A stretch of 64,000 nt of DNA from Pseudomonadota bacterium. GTDB lineage: Bacteria > Pseudomonadota > Alphaproteobacteria > Rhizobiales > Xanthobacteraceae. A program made the translations under genes and the position numbers. Below the pieces are notes generated by a model that worked only from the letters and a program-made list of their open reading frames with translations, had not been told where the DNA came from and made no database searches. Of the stretch, positions 24,525-34,586 are shown one piece after another. The stretch is taken from NCBI GenBank assembly GCA_023435725.1, contig JAEYRD010000232.1:17183-81182 (forward strand). The letters are read 5' to 3'. Every line of letters starts with the position of its first letter. Positions within the stretch are counted from its first letter, which is position 1.

Positions 24525-25829
24525 TTAGCCGTACAAGACCCGGGGCAAGATCGTGACGATGCCGGGCCAAAGCGTCAGCAGGAGCACGAAGCCAACCATG
24601 ATCATCAAATACGGCATCGTCACGCGCGCGATGTAGCCAAGGCCGTCCTCGGTGAGACCCTGGATGACGAACAGGTTGAAGCCGACCGGCGGCGTGATCT
24701 GCGCCATCTCGACGGCGAGCACGAGAAAGATACCGAACCAGACTTCGTCGAATCCGGCGCCCTTCACGATCGGCAGCACGATGGGCAGCGTCATCACGAT
24801 CATCGAAAAGCCGTCGAGGAAGCAGCCAAGGATGAGATAGAAGACGATCAGCACCACGATCAGCATGAAGGGCGACAGGCCGAGTCCTTTCACGAAGGCG
24901 GCGACCGCCTGCGGGATGCCGAGGAAGGCAGCCGCATTGCCGAGGATCGAGGCGCCGAGCACGATCAGCGCGATCATCGAGCAGGTGACGACCGAGCCGA
25001 TCAGCACATCGCGCATCACCTGCTGCGACATCGAGCCCTGCGCCCAGGCAACCAGCGCGGCGCCGAGCACGCCGACGGCGGCAGCCTCCGACGGCGTGGC
25101 GAGCCCGCCATACATCGAGCCGAGCACGCAGGCGATCAGGAACAGCGCCGGCGCGAGGTCCTTCAACGCGGCGAATCGCTCGCTCCACGGCACCTGCGCG
25201 AGTTTCGCCTCCGTCTCCGGCACCATCGAGCCGTCGAGCGTCGTGTGCAGCATCACCCAGCCCATGAAGGTCCCGGCCAGCAGCAGGCCAGGCAGCACGC
25301 CGGCGGTAAAAAGTTTCAGGATCGAGACGTCGCCGAGCACGCCGTAGATGATCATGATGTTGGACGGCGGAATCAAGAAGCCAAGCGTGCCGGCGCCGGC
25401 GAGAGAACCGATCGCGATGTCGCGCGAATAGCCGCGGCGCAGGAGTTCGTTGAGCGACATGCGGCCGATCACCTGCGTAGTCGCGGCCGACGAGCCGGAA
25501 ATTGCGGCGAAGATAGTGCAGCCGATCACGTTCACATGCAGAAGGCGGCCGGGTAGAAGACCAGCCCATGGCGCCAATCCCTGAAACAGCGAGCGCGACA
25601 GGCGGGTGCGGAATAAGAGCTCGCCCATCAGGATGAACAGCGGCAGTGCCAAGAGCTCCTGCGTGGTCAGGATGTTCCAGGCATATTGCGGCAAGAGCTT
25701 ATCGAGCGGGATCGAGCGGAACATCGCGAGCAGAAGCGTCGCGGTGAGCGCCAGCGTGAGGCCGATCCAGACGCCGCACGCCAGCAGCGCGAACAAGATC
25801 GCAAAGAGGGCAACGACTTCGATGGTCAT
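24525..25829 (-). CDS. TRAP transporter large permease (DctM type)
   Basis: Membrane channel subunit of a tripartite ATP-independent periplasmic transporter, 434 residues, about 12 hydrophobic segments. Family signatures include FILMGELLFRTRLSRSLFQG and ISGSSAATTQVIGRMSLNEL. It is last in the operon hyuA-hyuB-dctP-dctQ-dctM and 31 bases after the small permease. The operon partners suggest that the solute is a substrate of the HyuAB enzyme (a lactam, hydantoin or related acid), which is inference. Confidence 0.93.
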   Translation of the reverse strand: MTIEVVALFAILFALLACGVWIGLTLALTATLLLAMFRSIPLDKLLPQYAWNILTTQELLALPLFILMGELLFRTRLSRSLFQGLAPWAGLLPGRLLHVNVIGCTIFAAISGSSAATTQVIGRMSLNELLRRGYSRDIAIGSLAGAGTLGFLIPPSNIMIIYGVLGDVSILKLFTAGVLPGLLLAGTFMGWVMLHTTLDGSMVPETEAKLAQVPWSERFAALKDLAPALFLIACVLGSMYGGLATPSEAAAVGVLGAALVAWAQGSMSQQVMRDVLIGSVVTCSMIALIVLGASILGNAAAFLGIPQAVAAFVKGLGLSPFMLIVVLIVFYLILGCFLDGFSMIVMTLPIVLPIVKGAGFDEVWFGIFLVLAVEMAQITPPVGFNLFVIQGLTEDGLGYIARVTMPYLMIMVGFVLLLTLWPGIVTILPRVLYG

Positions 25830-25860
25830 GCGATCTTGAATCCAGGAGAGAGCAAGGCGG

Positions 25861-26454
25861 TCATTCGACGGGCGAGGCTTTCATGCGGTGATCCTCCAGC
25901 GGCAGACCAAGCGCGGCCTGGATCGCGCGCGCCAGGAACTGGAGCGTGAGCAGCAGCATGCCGAAGGTCACCACGGCTTGCGGAAACCACAGCGGCGTGT
26001 CGCTCGAAGTCGAGACCTGGCCGCGCACATAGGCGCTCCACGCGAACTTCGCCATCGACGATGTCAGGAAGGCCATGAAGGCGAAGCCAGCGGCGGCCGA
26101 GAGGATCTCGATCGCACGCTTCACCGGTGGTGACACGTTCTTCAAGAGCAACACGACGCGGATGTGGCCGCCGACGCGCAGCGTCATGGCGGCGCCGAAA
26201 GTGAAGGACGCCGCCATCAGGTAGGAGGAGTACTCCCAGGCGATCGAGATCGTCGGGGGGAAGAAGGAGAGGAAATTCGAGAGGAAGCGGGTTGCGACCT
26301 CGCACAGCATCAACAACGTCAGCATCAAGAGGCAGCCGCCGCCGATCCAGCCGTCGAGCCGGCCGAGACGGTCGATGCCGTCGAGCAGAATACGCAGCGG
26401 CGCCGGCGCCGCCGCGTTGAGACTTTGCGGAGCCGCGGGCGAAGCGCTGACCAT
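25861..26454 (-). CDS. TRAP transporter small permease (DctQ type)
   Basis: Four-helix membrane subunit of 197 residues that joins the large permease. Hydrophobic segments at about 38-60, 70-95, 115-135 and 155-178, with the family pattern LLMLTLLMLCEVATRF. It lies 10 bases after the binding-protein gene and 31 bases before dctM, so it is co-transcribed. Confidence 0.92.
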   Translation of the reverse strand: MVSASPAAPQSLNAAAPAPLRILLDGIDRLGRLDGWIGGGCLLMLTLLMLCEVATRFLSNFLSFFPPTISIAWEYSSYLMAASFTFGAAMTLRVGGHIRVVLLLKNVSPPVKRAIEILSAAAGFAFMAFLTSSMAKFAWSAYVRGQVSTSSDTPLWFPQAVVTFGMLLLTLQFLARAIQAALGLPLEDHRMKASPVE

Positions 26455-26464
26455 GGCCTGGACC

Positions 26465-27463
26465 TCAGCGCTTCATTTCGGCGAGATAGGCCCGCACCGG
26501 CTTGTCGGCAGCCGGCACGCGCTTGAGGAAGGCATCGAGCTGCGGCGCGGTCTTGCCGCGGATTTCGGCCATCATCGCATCCGAGACCGGCACCACCTCC
26601 ATACCGCCTTCCTTCAGGCGGTTGAGGCTGTCGGCATCAGCCTTCAGCGAGTTGGCCCAGAAGCCCGGCTCCATCCTGGCAGCGACACCGGAAACGAGCT
26701 GCTGCTGATCGCTGCTCAATGCCTTCCAGGAGTCGAGATTGACGGTAAGCATCTGCGACGACCAGACGTGATTGGTCGGATAGATGTATTTCAAGAATTC
26801 CCAGAACTTGCCGTCGACGCCGGACACCGCCGACGTGGAGACGCCGGCAACAGCGCCGGAGGCGAGCGCTGGGATCGTCTCGCCCCAGGGAATCATCACC
26901 GGCGCCATGCCGATCACGGCCAGCATGTCGACCGCGTTCTTGTCCGGGACGCGGATCTTGATGTTCTTCAGTCCGTCGACCTCGGCGACCTTCACCTTGA
27001 GATGCAGATACTGTGTCGGCCACGGCACGATGTAGAGGATCTTCTGGTTGTTGCGCGCGGCAACCTTCTCGTATTCGGGCCGCACATATTTGTGCAGCAC
27101 CTTCAATTCGTCCATCGAGCCGCAGAGGAAGGGAATGCTCTCGACGCCCATGAATGGCTCGTCGCCGACCTGCTGGATGTTGAGGACATCGGCGAGCGGC
27201 ACCAGGCCATCGCGCACGGCGCGCAAATGTTCGGGGCCCTTGAAGCCGAGCTGGCCGCCGGCCTTCACGGTGATGGCGACCGAGCCGCCGCTCTGCTTCT
27301 TGACCTCGTCGGCGAAGGCCATCGCATTCTGAGTGTGGAAATTGCCGTCGGGCCATACCGTCGACATGTCCCAGCTCACCGTCGCGGCCCGCACGCGGGT
27401 CGAGATATGGCCGGCGGCAAGCAACGTCGCGGCGCCCGCGGTGAAGTTCCGTCGCGTGATCAT
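26465..27463 (-). CDS. TRAP transporter substrate-binding protein (DctP type)
   Basis: Periplasmic binding protein of 332 residues with a twin-arginine signal (ITRRNFTAGAATLLAAG, cleavage near VRA). The mature part fits the DctP fold: DMSTVWPDGNFHTQNAMAFA, then GGQLGFKGPEHLRAVRDGL, and the central KIRVPDKNAVDMLAVIG with the conserved Arg that binds a carboxylate, followed by MIPWGETIPALASGAVAG. A carboxylate-bearing ligand is therefore likely. It lies 42 bases after hyuB. Confidence 0.93.
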   Translation of the reverse strand: MITRRNFTAGAATLLAAGHISTRVRAATVSWDMSTVWPDGNFHTQNAMAFADEVKKQSGGSVAITVKAGGQLGFKGPEHLRAVRDGLVPLADVLNIQQVGDEPFMGVESIPFLCGSMDELKVLHKYVRPEYEKVAARNNQKILYIVPWPTQYLHLKVKVAEVDGLKNIKIRVPDKNAVDMLAVIGMAPVMIPWGETIPALASGAVAGVSTSAVSGVDGKFWEFLKYIYPTNHVWSSQMLTVNLDSWKALSSDQQQLVSGVAARMEPGFWANSLKADADSLNRLKEGGMEVVPVSDAMMAEIRGKTAPQLDAFLKRVPAADKPVRAYLAEMKR

Positions 27464-27505
27464 CCTCTCTCTCCGTTCGCTAACGCGCGCAAGCTTCCCG
27501 GCTCG

Positions 27506-29164
27506 TCACTGCGCGAACCCATAAACCGCAACTGCATTCTCTGATGACACGAGGCCGCTCTCGACATCGTCCTTGACGGCCGCGCGATCGCGTTCGGTTG
27601 GGGCACCGATCCCGGCGCCGCCGGGCGTGTGCACCACCAGCCGGTCATCCGGCGGCACCTGCTGAAAGCCCTTGCCGCGCAGCTTTTTTCCGGATTTGAG
27701 GCCAACATAACCGGCCTCGCCGTTCTTGCCGCCGTCGCGCCCGCGCGGCGGATGATCGATGCGGTCGAACGCCGCCAGAATGTCGAACGGCGCATCGACG
27801 CCGCTGCCGACCTCGATGATCTGGCCGAGGCCGCCGCGGGTGCGCCCGGCCCCGCCGGAATCCGGACGCAGCTCCTTGCGCCAGAAGATCAGCGGCGTCT
27901 GCGTCTCCGCGATCTCGACCGGCGTGCCGCGCACGCCGCTCGGATAGGCGGTCGCCGACAATCCGTCCTTGCCGTAACGCGCGCCGGTGCCGCCATTGCT
28001 GGTCACAGCCATGGAGAACCCGTAATTGCCGCCGGCGCCCGAGCGGGTCTGTCCGCGGACGTTGAGATTCCACAGGCACGAGGTGCCTTCCGCCGGCACA
28101 CGCTCCGGAATGATCTGCCGCAGGCAGCCGAACACCACGTCCGGCAGCATCTGGCCGATGATGTGGCGCGAGGCGACAGGCGCGGGCTTTGGCGCATTCA
28201 GGATCGCGCCAGACGGCGCCGACGCCGTCAGCGGCGAGAGCGAGCCGGCATTGTTCGGGATCTGCGAGGCGACGACGCAGCCGAGGCCGAACACGGTGTA
28301 GGCTGTGGTGTAGGACAGCGGCACGTTGATGCCGAACTTCGAGGCGCCCGAGGTGCCGTCGAAATCGACGTGGATGCCCTTCTCCGAGATCGTCAGCGTC
28401 GCCGCAAGCGTGACCGGTGCGTCATAGCCGTCGACCACCATGGTATTGCGCCAGCTTCCCTTCGGCAGCTTGGCGATCTCGGCGAGCACGGCCTCGCGCG
28501 AGCGGTCGCAGATGTAGTCGCCGAGTTCGTCGAGCGTATCGATGCCGAACTCGGTCATCATCTCGGCCAGTCGCTCGCAGCCGACGTCGTTGCAGCCCGC
28601 GAGCGAATAGGTGTCGCCCTCGGTGTCGATCGGCAGCCGCGTGTTGGTGCGGATCATCGCCATCAGCGTCTCGTTGACGACGCCCTGGTCGATCAGCTTC
28701 AGCATGGGGATGTAGAGCCCCTCCATGAACACGTCGGTGGCATCGGGGCCGAAGCCGATGCCGCCGATGTCCATAAGATGGCTGGTGCAGGAGAATAGCG
28801 CGACGACCTTGCCGTCCTTGAAGCAGGGCGTGGTGACGACGAAATCGTTGAGATGGCCAGTGCCCATCCAGGGATCGTTGGTGATGTAGGCGTCGCCCTC
28901 CTTCATCGTCTCGATCGGGAAATGCGCGATGAAGTGCTTGACCGACTCCGCCATCGAATTGACGTGACCGGGCGTGCCGGTCACCGCCTGCGCCAGCATC
29001 CGTCCCCTAAGGTCGAACACGCCGGCGGAGAGGTCGCCGCATTCGCGCACGATCGGGCTGAAGGCGGTGCGGAGCAGCACCTGCGCCTGCTCCTCGACCA
29101 CCGCGATCAGCCGGTGCCACATGATCTGAAGGTCGATCAGGCTCGCGCCATTTGCCTTGTTCAT
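27506..29164 (-). CDS. hyuB: Hydantoinase/oxoprolinase B subunit
   Basis: Subunit B of an ATP-dependent N-methylhydantoinase/5-oxoprolinase-type enzyme, 552 residues. Signatures include HVNSMAESVKHFIAHFP, ITNDPWMGTGHLNDFVV (family NDPYxGxxHxxD motif) and GGxGARYGKDGLSATAYPSG. It starts 2 bases after hyuA. HyuA and HyuB together hydrolyse cyclic amides such as 5-oxoproline or N-methylhydantoin at the cost of ATP. Exact substrate unknown. Acetone carboxylase subunits are related but would need a gamma subunit, which is absent. Confidence 0.93.
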   Translation of the reverse strand: MNKANGASLIDLQIMWHRLIAVVEEQAQVLLRTAFSPIVRECGDLSAGVFDLRGRMLAQAVTGTPGHVNSMAESVKHFIAHFPIETMKEGDAYITNDPWMGTGHLNDFVVTTPCFKDGKVVALFSCTSHLMDIGGIGFGPDATDVFMEGLYIPMLKLIDQGVVNETLMAMIRTNTRLPIDTEGDTYSLAGCNDVGCERLAEMMTEFGIDTLDELGDYICDRSREAVLAEIAKLPKGSWRNTMVVDGYDAPVTLAATLTISEKGIHVDFDGTSGASKFGINVPLSYTTAYTVFGLGCVVASQIPNNAGSLSPLTASAPSGAILNAPKPAPVASRHIIGQMLPDVVFGCLRQIIPERVPAEGTSCLWNLNVRGQTRSGAGGNYGFSMAVTSNGGTGARYGKDGLSATAYPSGVRGTPVEIAETQTPLIFWRKELRPDSGGAGRTRGGLGQIIEVGSGVDAPFDILAAFDRIDHPPRGRDGGKNGEAGYVGLKSGKKLRGKGFQQVPPDDRLVVHTPGGAGIGAPTERDRAAVKDDVESGLVSSENAVAVYGFAQ

Positions 29165-29166
29165 GA

Positions 29167-31251
29167 TCAGGCCGCCTTCCGTTCCATGACGATGCTGCCG
29201 GCACCGTCGATATGTGCGTCAAAGCTGGTGGAGACGAAGGTGGAGGTCTCGTCCTCCGCGATCACGGCGGGACCTGCAATGGTCGCGCCCGGCACCATGT
29301 CCTCGCGACGGTAGAGCGGGATTTCGATCACCTCGCCTGCACGGCCGTCAAAGAATTTGCGGCTGCCGGAGGCCTTGCCCGCGGGTTTGCGCGCGACGGC
29401 CGCGACCGTGGGCGGATTGCGCGCCTCGGTGGTCGCGAGCACCGACCAGCTCAGGACCTCGATCGCGGCGCCCGGGATCGGCCGCTCGAACATTGCCGAA
29501 TAATCCGCCTCGAACTTCTGGCGCAGGCCGGCGAGATCGGCCGCCGTCAGCCGCCGGTTCGGCAGCTCGACCGTGATCTCGTGGCCCTGGCCGACATAGC
29601 GCATGAAGGCGGCGCGGCGCTCGCGCACCGGCGCACCGGCTGCGCCGGGCTCGACCAGCGCGCGCGCTTCTGTCGCCATCTCCTGCAAGAGATCGGAAAC
29701 CGCCTCGGTGTCGAAATCGTCGAGCCGGACGTGACGGCTGCGCACCAGCTCATAAGCGATCGGAGCGGCAAGGAAGCCAACGGCAGAACCGACACCGGCA
29801 TTCGACGGCACGATCACCCTGGAGACACCGATCTTCTCGGCCACACGCGCCGCATGCAGCGGGGCGGCGCCGCCGAACGCGATCAGCGTATGCTGGCCGA
29901 CGATCTCACCGCGCTCGACCGCGTGCACGCGCGCGGCGCTCGCCATGTTCTCGCAGACGACCTCGTGCACGGCATAGGCCGCGGTTTCCGCCGACAGGCC
30001 CAGCGCTTCGCCGACGTTGCGCAGCAGCGCCTGCTTCGAAAGCTCTGGGTTGAGCTTGATCGTGCCGCCCGCGAAGGCGTCGGGATCGATCATGCCAAGC
30101 GCAACATCCGCATCCGTCACCGCCGGACGCTGGCCACCGCGACCGTAGCAGGCGGGCCCCGGCTCCGACGAGGCGCTCTCGGGGCCGACGGTAACGCGCT
30201 TCATCGCGTCCACATGGGCAATCGAGCCGCCGCCGGCGCCGATCTCGACCATCTCGATCACCGGGATACGCACCGGCAGGCCTGATCCCTTGAGGAAGCG
30301 TGCGGCACGATCGACCTCGAACACGCGCGAGGTCTCGGGCTGATATTTTTCGATCAGGCAGATCTTTGCGGTAGTGCCGCCCATGTCGAAGGAGAGCACC
30401 TTGCTCTCGCCAAGACGGGCTGCGATCTGCGCCGAGAAGATCGCGCCGCCGGCGGGACCCGACTCGACGAGACGCACCGGAAAGCGGCGCGCCGTCTCGA
30501 TCGACGTCACGCCGCCGCCGGATGTGACGAGATAGATGGCGCCGCGGAACTGCTCGACCTGCAAGGCATCGGCCATGCGGGCGAGATAGCCGTCAATCAA
30601 CGGCTGGACATAGGCATTGGCGACAGCAGTCGATGTGCGCTCATATTCGCGGATCTCGGGGCACACCGCCGATGACACGGTCACGGAGATGCCGGGCATC
30701 TCTTCGGCAAGGATCGCGGCTGCGCGGCGCTCGTGCTCGGGATTGGCGTAGGAGTGCAGGAACGCAATCGCGACGCTCTCGACGTTCAGCGCACGCAATT
30801 TCGGCGCGAGCGCGCGCACCGCGGCCTCGTCCAGCGGGAGGCGGACGGCGCCGTGGGCGTCGATACGCTCAGGCACGGTGAAGCGGAGCGAACGCGGCGC
30901 CAGCGGCTTCGGCTTGTCGATGCTGAGATCGTACTGGTCGTAGCGGCTCTCGGTGCCGATATCGAGCACATCGCGAAAGCCGTCTGTCGCGATCAGCGCC
31001 GTCTTGGCGCCGCGCCGCTCGATGATGGCGTTGGTCGCGAGCGTCGTGCCGTGAATGAAGACGTCGATGTCACTGATATGCGCGCGCGCGTCGGTGAGAA
31101 TGAGACGCATGCCGTCCAGGACCGCCTGCTCCGGTCTCTGCGGCGTCGTCAGCACCTTGCGCGTTTTGCGATCCTGACCCACGTCCAGCACGATATCGGT
31201 GAACGTGCCGCCGATATCGACCGCAAGCCGCACCTCGGCTCCCTCAAGCAT
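29167..31251 (-). CDS. hyuA: Hydantoinase/oxoprolinase A subunit
   Basis: ATP-binding subunit of 694 residues. ATG 31251 is chosen over TTG 31278 because GGAG lies 9 bases upstream and the protein then begins at the conserved VRLAVDIGGTFTDIVLD phosphate loop. A second actin-like phosphate motif, LSFDMGGTTAKICLI, is near residue 285, and the HyuA N domain, catalytic domain and C-terminal domain follow in order. It is first in the operon with hyuB and the three TRAP genes. Confidence 0.94.
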   Translation of the reverse strand: MLEGAEVRLAVDIGGTFTDIVLDVGQDRKTRKVLTTPQRPEQAVLDGMRLILTDARAHISDIDVFIHGTTLATNAIIERRGAKTALIATDGFRDVLDIGTESRYDQYDLSIDKPKPLAPRSLRFTVPERIDAHGAVRLPLDEAAVRALAPKLRALNVESVAIAFLHSYANPEHERRAAAILAEEMPGISVTVSSAVCPEIREYERTSTAVANAYVQPLIDGYLARMADALQVEQFRGAIYLVTSGGGVTSIETARRFPVRLVESGPAGGAIFSAQIAARLGESKVLSFDMGGTTAKICLIEKYQPETSRVFEVDRAARFLKGSGLPVRIPVIEMVEIGAGGGSIAHVDAMKRVTVGPESASSEPGPACYGRGGQRPAVTDADVALGMIDPDAFAGGTIKLNPELSKQALLRNVGEALGLSAETAAYAVHEVVCENMASAARVHAVERGEIVGQHTLIAFGGAAPLHAARVAEKIGVSRVIVPSNAGVGSAVGFLAAPIAYELVRSRHVRLDDFDTEAVSDLLQEMATEARALVEPGAAGAPVRERRAAFMRYVGQGHEITVELPNRRLTAADLAGLRQKFEADYSAMFERPIPGAAIEVLSWSVLATTEARNPPTVAAVARKPAGKASGSRKFFDGRAGEVIEIPLYRREDMVPGATIAGPAVIAEDETSTFVSTSFDAHIDGAGSIVMERKAA

Positions 31252-31393
31252 TCCAAAATTCTCCGTGCCGATCGTCAAAACTCATGGTGAAAATGCAGCA
31301 ATTTCCATGCCATCCAGCCAACCGAAAGCGCTGCGCCCCGCTATTCTGCTTGGCACCTATGCAATAGGCAAGACGTGTTCGTCTTGCGCCCTT

Positions 31394-32215
31394 TCAGAGC
31401 AGGAATGCAAGCGCTGCTTCGCAGCGTTCCTCGACCTTCAGCGTCAGGAGATCGTCGGCGCGGGTGCGTCCGAGATTGACCGCAGCAATGGGAATCTGCC
31501 GGCGTGCCGCCATCTGCACGAAGCGGAAGCCGGAATAGACCATCAGCGAGGAGCCAACGATCAGCATCGCGTCGGCCTGCTCCAGGTGATCCTGCGCGGT
31601 GGCAACGACCTCGCGCGGAACGTTCTCGCCGAAGAACACGACGTCGGGTTTGATTATGCCGCCGCAGGCTTCGCAAACCGGCACCTTGAAAGAGGAGAAA
31701 TCCGCGTGCTCCAGATCGGCGTCGCCGTCCGGCGCATCGGCGGCATCGAGTGTCAGCCACTCCGCATTGGCGCGGCCAAGCGCATCCTGAAATTCGTTGC
31801 GCGGCGTCTTGCCGCCACAGCCCATGCAGCGGACCAGATCGAGCCGGCCGTGCAGGTCGATCACCTGCCGGTGACCGGCGGATTGATGTAGCCGATCGAC
31901 GTTCTGGGTGAGCAGCATCCCGCACCGCCCGTTCGCCTCAAGGCGGGCCAGCGCATGATGCGCATCGTTCGGACGAGCCTGGCCGAAGCGTCGCCAGCCG
32001 ATCAGGCTGCGCGCCCAATAGCGCTGGCGTGTAGGCGCTTCCGACATGAAGGCCTGGAAATTGACCGGCTGGGTCCGCTTCCAGTTGCCGTGGCTGTCGC
32101 GATAGTCGAGAATGCCCGAATTAGTGCTGCAGCCGGCGCCGGTCAACACAAACAGACGTTCGTGCCGGTCGACGAAATCCCGAAGCGGATGGTTTGCCAG
32201 CGGAGGGTTTGCCAT
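31394..32215 (-). CDS. Sir2-family NAD-dependent protein deacylase
   Basis: Sirtuin of 273 residues from MANPPLANHPLRDFVD (ATG 32215). A longer form would overlap the upstream SDR gene. NAD-binding motifs: GAGCSTNSGILDYR near 25-38 and TQNVDRLHQSAG near 105-116, with the catalytic His in DLHG. Two Cys pairs for structural zinc (CMGC and CEAC) are present. GSSLMVYSGF completes the site. It removes acetyl or other acyl groups from lysines using NAD. Located after the SDR gene, possibly in one transcript. Confidence 0.92.
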   Translation of the reverse strand: MANPPLANHPLRDFVDRHERLFVLTGAGCSTNSGILDYRDSHGNWKRTQPVNFQAFMSEAPTRQRYWARSLIGWRRFGQARPNDAHHALARLEANGRCGMLLTQNVDRLHQSAGHRQVIDLHGRLDLVRCMGCGGKTPRNEFQDALGRANAEWLTLDAADAPDGDADLEHADFSSFKVPVCEACGGIIKPDVVFFGENVPREVVATAQDHLEQADAMLIVGSSLMVYSGFRFVQMAARRQIPIAAVNLGRTRADDLLTLKVEERCEAALAFLL

Positions 32216-32261
32216 GGACGCAGATGTAGTCTGCGCCGTCGAGTTTTGCCAGATCACCCCG

Positions 32262-33098
32262 CTAGCTTGCCCAGTTCTCACGAAATTCCGGGAATAGCGT
32301 CAGGCCACCGCAGGCGTAGATGGTCTGGCCGGTGATGTAGCTCGCGTCATCCGAGGCGAGGAAGGCGAACACGGCGGCGATCTCTTCCGGGGTCCCGACG
32401 CGGCCCAGCGGAATGTGGCTGGTGACGACGCCGCGCTTTGCGGGATCGCCGGTCCAGGCTGCGTTGATCGGCGTGTCGATCGCGCCCGGCCCGACCGCGT
32501 TGACGCGAATGCCGCGGCCGGCGAATTCGAGTGCCAGCGTGCGCGTCAGATTGGCCATGCCGCCCTTGCTGATCGAGTAAGCGAGATAGCCGGGCTTCGG
32601 AATGATCTGGTGGACGCTCGAACAGTTGATGATACTGCCGCCTCCGCCGCGCGCCACGAAATGCGCGAGCGCCTTCTGCGCGCAGAGCACGGCACCGTTG
32701 AGATTGACGTCGATGATGCGGCGATAGGTTTCGACGTCGAGCGCATCGCTCGGCGACTCCTTCTGGAAGCCGGCGTTGTTGACGAGACAATCGAGACGCT
32801 TCCAGCGCGATAGGATCGTCTCGAACATCGCGACGATGTCCTGCTCATTGCCGACATTGGCCTTGACGATGCAATGATCGAGCCTGCCGTGGCCGCGATC
32901 GCTCGAAGCTGTCCGAGCGAGCGCGAGCGTGTCCTCCGCCCGCTCCGCATTTTCGAAATAGTTGATGGCGACCGTCGCGCCTTCCTGGGCAAGCCGGATG
33001 GCAACGGCGCGGCCGATGCCCTGGGAAGCGCCGGTCACCAGAGCGTATTGGCCGACGAGGCGCGAGGGAAACGGGGGTGAACGATCGGTTTGTGGCAT
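32262..33098 (-). CDS. Short-chain dehydrogenase (glucose 1-dehydrogenase-like)
   Basis: NAD(P)-dependent oxidoreductase of 278 residues. TGASQGIG near residue 23, NNAG near 105, Ser in INCSSVHQ near 155 and YSISK near 170 are all present, as is the ITGQTIYACGG tail. The SVHQIIPKPGY region is typical of glucose/ribitol dehydrogenase-like SDRs. The substrate is not deducible. It precedes the sirtuin gene and follows the NCS2 permease on the same strand, 73 bases away. Confidence 0.9.
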   Translation of the reverse strand: MPQTDRSPPFPSRLVGQYALVTGASQGIGRAVAIRLAQEGATVAINYFENAERAEDTLALARTASSDRGHGRLDHCIVKANVGNEQDIVAMFETILSRWKRLDCLVNNAGFQKESPSDALDVETYRRIIDVNLNGAVLCAQKALAHFVARGGGGSIINCSSVHQIIPKPGYLAYSISKGGMANLTRTLALEFAGRGIRVNAVGPGAIDTPINAAWTGDPAKRGVVTSHIPLGRVGTPEEIAAVFAFLASDDASYITGQTIYACGGLTLFPEFRENWAS

Positions 33099-33171
33099 GG
33101 GTTTTCTCCGGAACGCCTCATCATCGATGGAACAGGCGTTTTTGTTCCATCCATCAACGCATCGCTGGGAT

Positions 33172-34491
33172 TCATTCCGCGCGCCGGGCGAGCCGTGAGG
33201 TCAGGATCTGATGAAGGATAATGGCACCAAAGGTGGCGGTGCCGATCCCGCCGATCGTGAACGCACCGAATTTGAGCGTGAGGTCGCCGGCCCCCGCGGT
33301 CAGCGCCACGGCGATGGTGATCAGGTTCGCCGGATCTGCGAAGTCGACCTTGTTCTCGACCCAGATCCGCCCGGCCATCGCGGCGATCAATCCGAACAGC
33401 ACGATCGACAGCCCGCCGATGACGGGGCCGGGAATCGACAGGATCAGCGCGCCGAATTTCGGCGAGAAGCCGAGCAGGATCGACACGGTGGCCGCGAAGG
33501 CGAACAGCAAGGTCGAATAGACCTTCGTCGCCGCCATGACGCCGATGTTCTCGGCATAGGTGGTGACGCCGGTGCCGCCGCCGCAGGCCGCCACGATCGT
33601 CGCGAGACTGTCGGCGAGCAGGGCGCGGCCGAGATAGCGATCGAGGCTCCGACCCGTCATGGCGCCGACGGCCTTGATGTGACCGAGGTTCTCGGCGACG
33701 AGAATGATCGCAACCGGCGCGATCAGGAAGATCGCATCGGCCTGGAAGGTCGGCGTGGTGAAGTTCGGCAGGCCGAGCCACGGTGCGGCCGAGAGTTGCG
33801 CGAAGTCGATCGGCTTGCCAAAGCCGAGCCCGTTCGCGAACAGCAAGTACAAGAGATATCCGCCGATCGCGCCGAGGATGATCGGCAAGCGGCGCCACAG
33901 GCCCGGAGCGGCAACCGCAACCACGCCGATGATCAGAACGGTCGCGAGCCCAATCCGGGTGTCGAATGCGCCGGCACTCACCGCCTTGACCGCCACGGGC
34001 GCGAGATTGAGGCCGATCGCGGCGACCACAGCGCCGGTGACGGCCGGCGGCATCAAGCGCTCGACCCAACCGACGCCCGACCACATCACGATCAGCGCAA
34101 TCACGCCATAGAGCACGCCGGCTCCGACGATGCCGCCGAGCGCAACTGACAGATTCGGGTTCGGCCCATGTCCGGCATAGCCGGTGGCCGCGATGACGAC
34201 GGCGATGAACGCGAAGCTCGAACCGAGATAGCTCGGCACGCGCCCCGCGACGATGACGAAGAAGATCAGCGTGCCGATGCCGGAGAACAGGACCGCGACA
34301 TTGGGATCGAACCCCATCAGCAGCGGCGCGATGATCGTTGAACCCGACATCGCGACGCAATGCTGGAGACCCGAGACGATGGTCTGGCCAAGCGGCAATC
34401 GCTCCTCGGGCATGATCACGCCGGACGTCTTCAACGTCCAACGCGGAAAGTAGCCTTGCGCCTGTTCGTCCGGGCTTGTTGCAGTCGACAT
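33172..34491 (-). CDS. NCS2-family uracil/xanthine permease
   Basis: Proton-coupled nucleobase transporter of 439 residues, 12-14 membrane segments. Start ATG 34491 follows a GGGGGG run. The family signature in the substrate site is visible as [20 protein letters not shown] near residue 255, followed by [21 protein letters not shown] near 290. It resembles RutG/UraA more than the purine-specific branch. Upstream, 141 bases separate it from the divergent dctA. Given the pyrimidine/hydantoin-type genes elsewhere in the window, uptake of uracil or a related ring is plausible but not shown. Confidence 0.9.
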   Translation of the reverse strand: MSTATSPDEQAQGYFPRWTLKTSGVIMPEERLPLGQTIVSGLQHCVAMSGSTIIAPLLMGFDPNVAVLFSGIGTLIFFVIVAGRVPSYLGSSFAFIAVVIAATGYAGHGPNPNLSVALGGIVGAGVLYGVIALIVMWSGVGWVERLMPPAVTGAVVAAIGLNLAPVAVKAVSAGAFDTRIGLATVLIIGVVAVAAPGLWRRLPIILGAIGGYLLYLLFANGLGFGKPIDFAQLSAAPWLGLPNFTTPTFQADAIFLIAPVAIILVAENLGHIKAVGAMTGRSLDRYLGRALLADSLATIVAACGGGTGVTTYAENIGVMAATKVYSTLLFAFAATVSILLGFSPKFGALILSIPGPVIGGLSIVLFGLIAAMAGRIWVENKVDFADPANLITIAVALTAGAGDLTLKFGAFTIGGIGTATFGAIILHQILTSRLARRAE

Positions 34492-34586
34492 GTTCCCCCC
34501 AGTTGCGGTGCAGCGATCAATGTTCGTGCGATCCGACAAAAATGTGATTGTCGCTTCTGCGGCGGCCATCACATGATGCAAATCAT

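Noticed and set aside
24181..25569. Minus-strand frame of 462 codons overlapping dctM
   Set aside because: Same strand as dctM but another phase. DctM has the full family signatures, while this frame is Arg-rich and without domains.
27506..31251. Reading hyuA-hyuB as acetone carboxylase
   Set aside because: Acetone carboxylases need a third gamma subunit beside alpha and beta. None is present, and the neighbours are TRAP transport genes.
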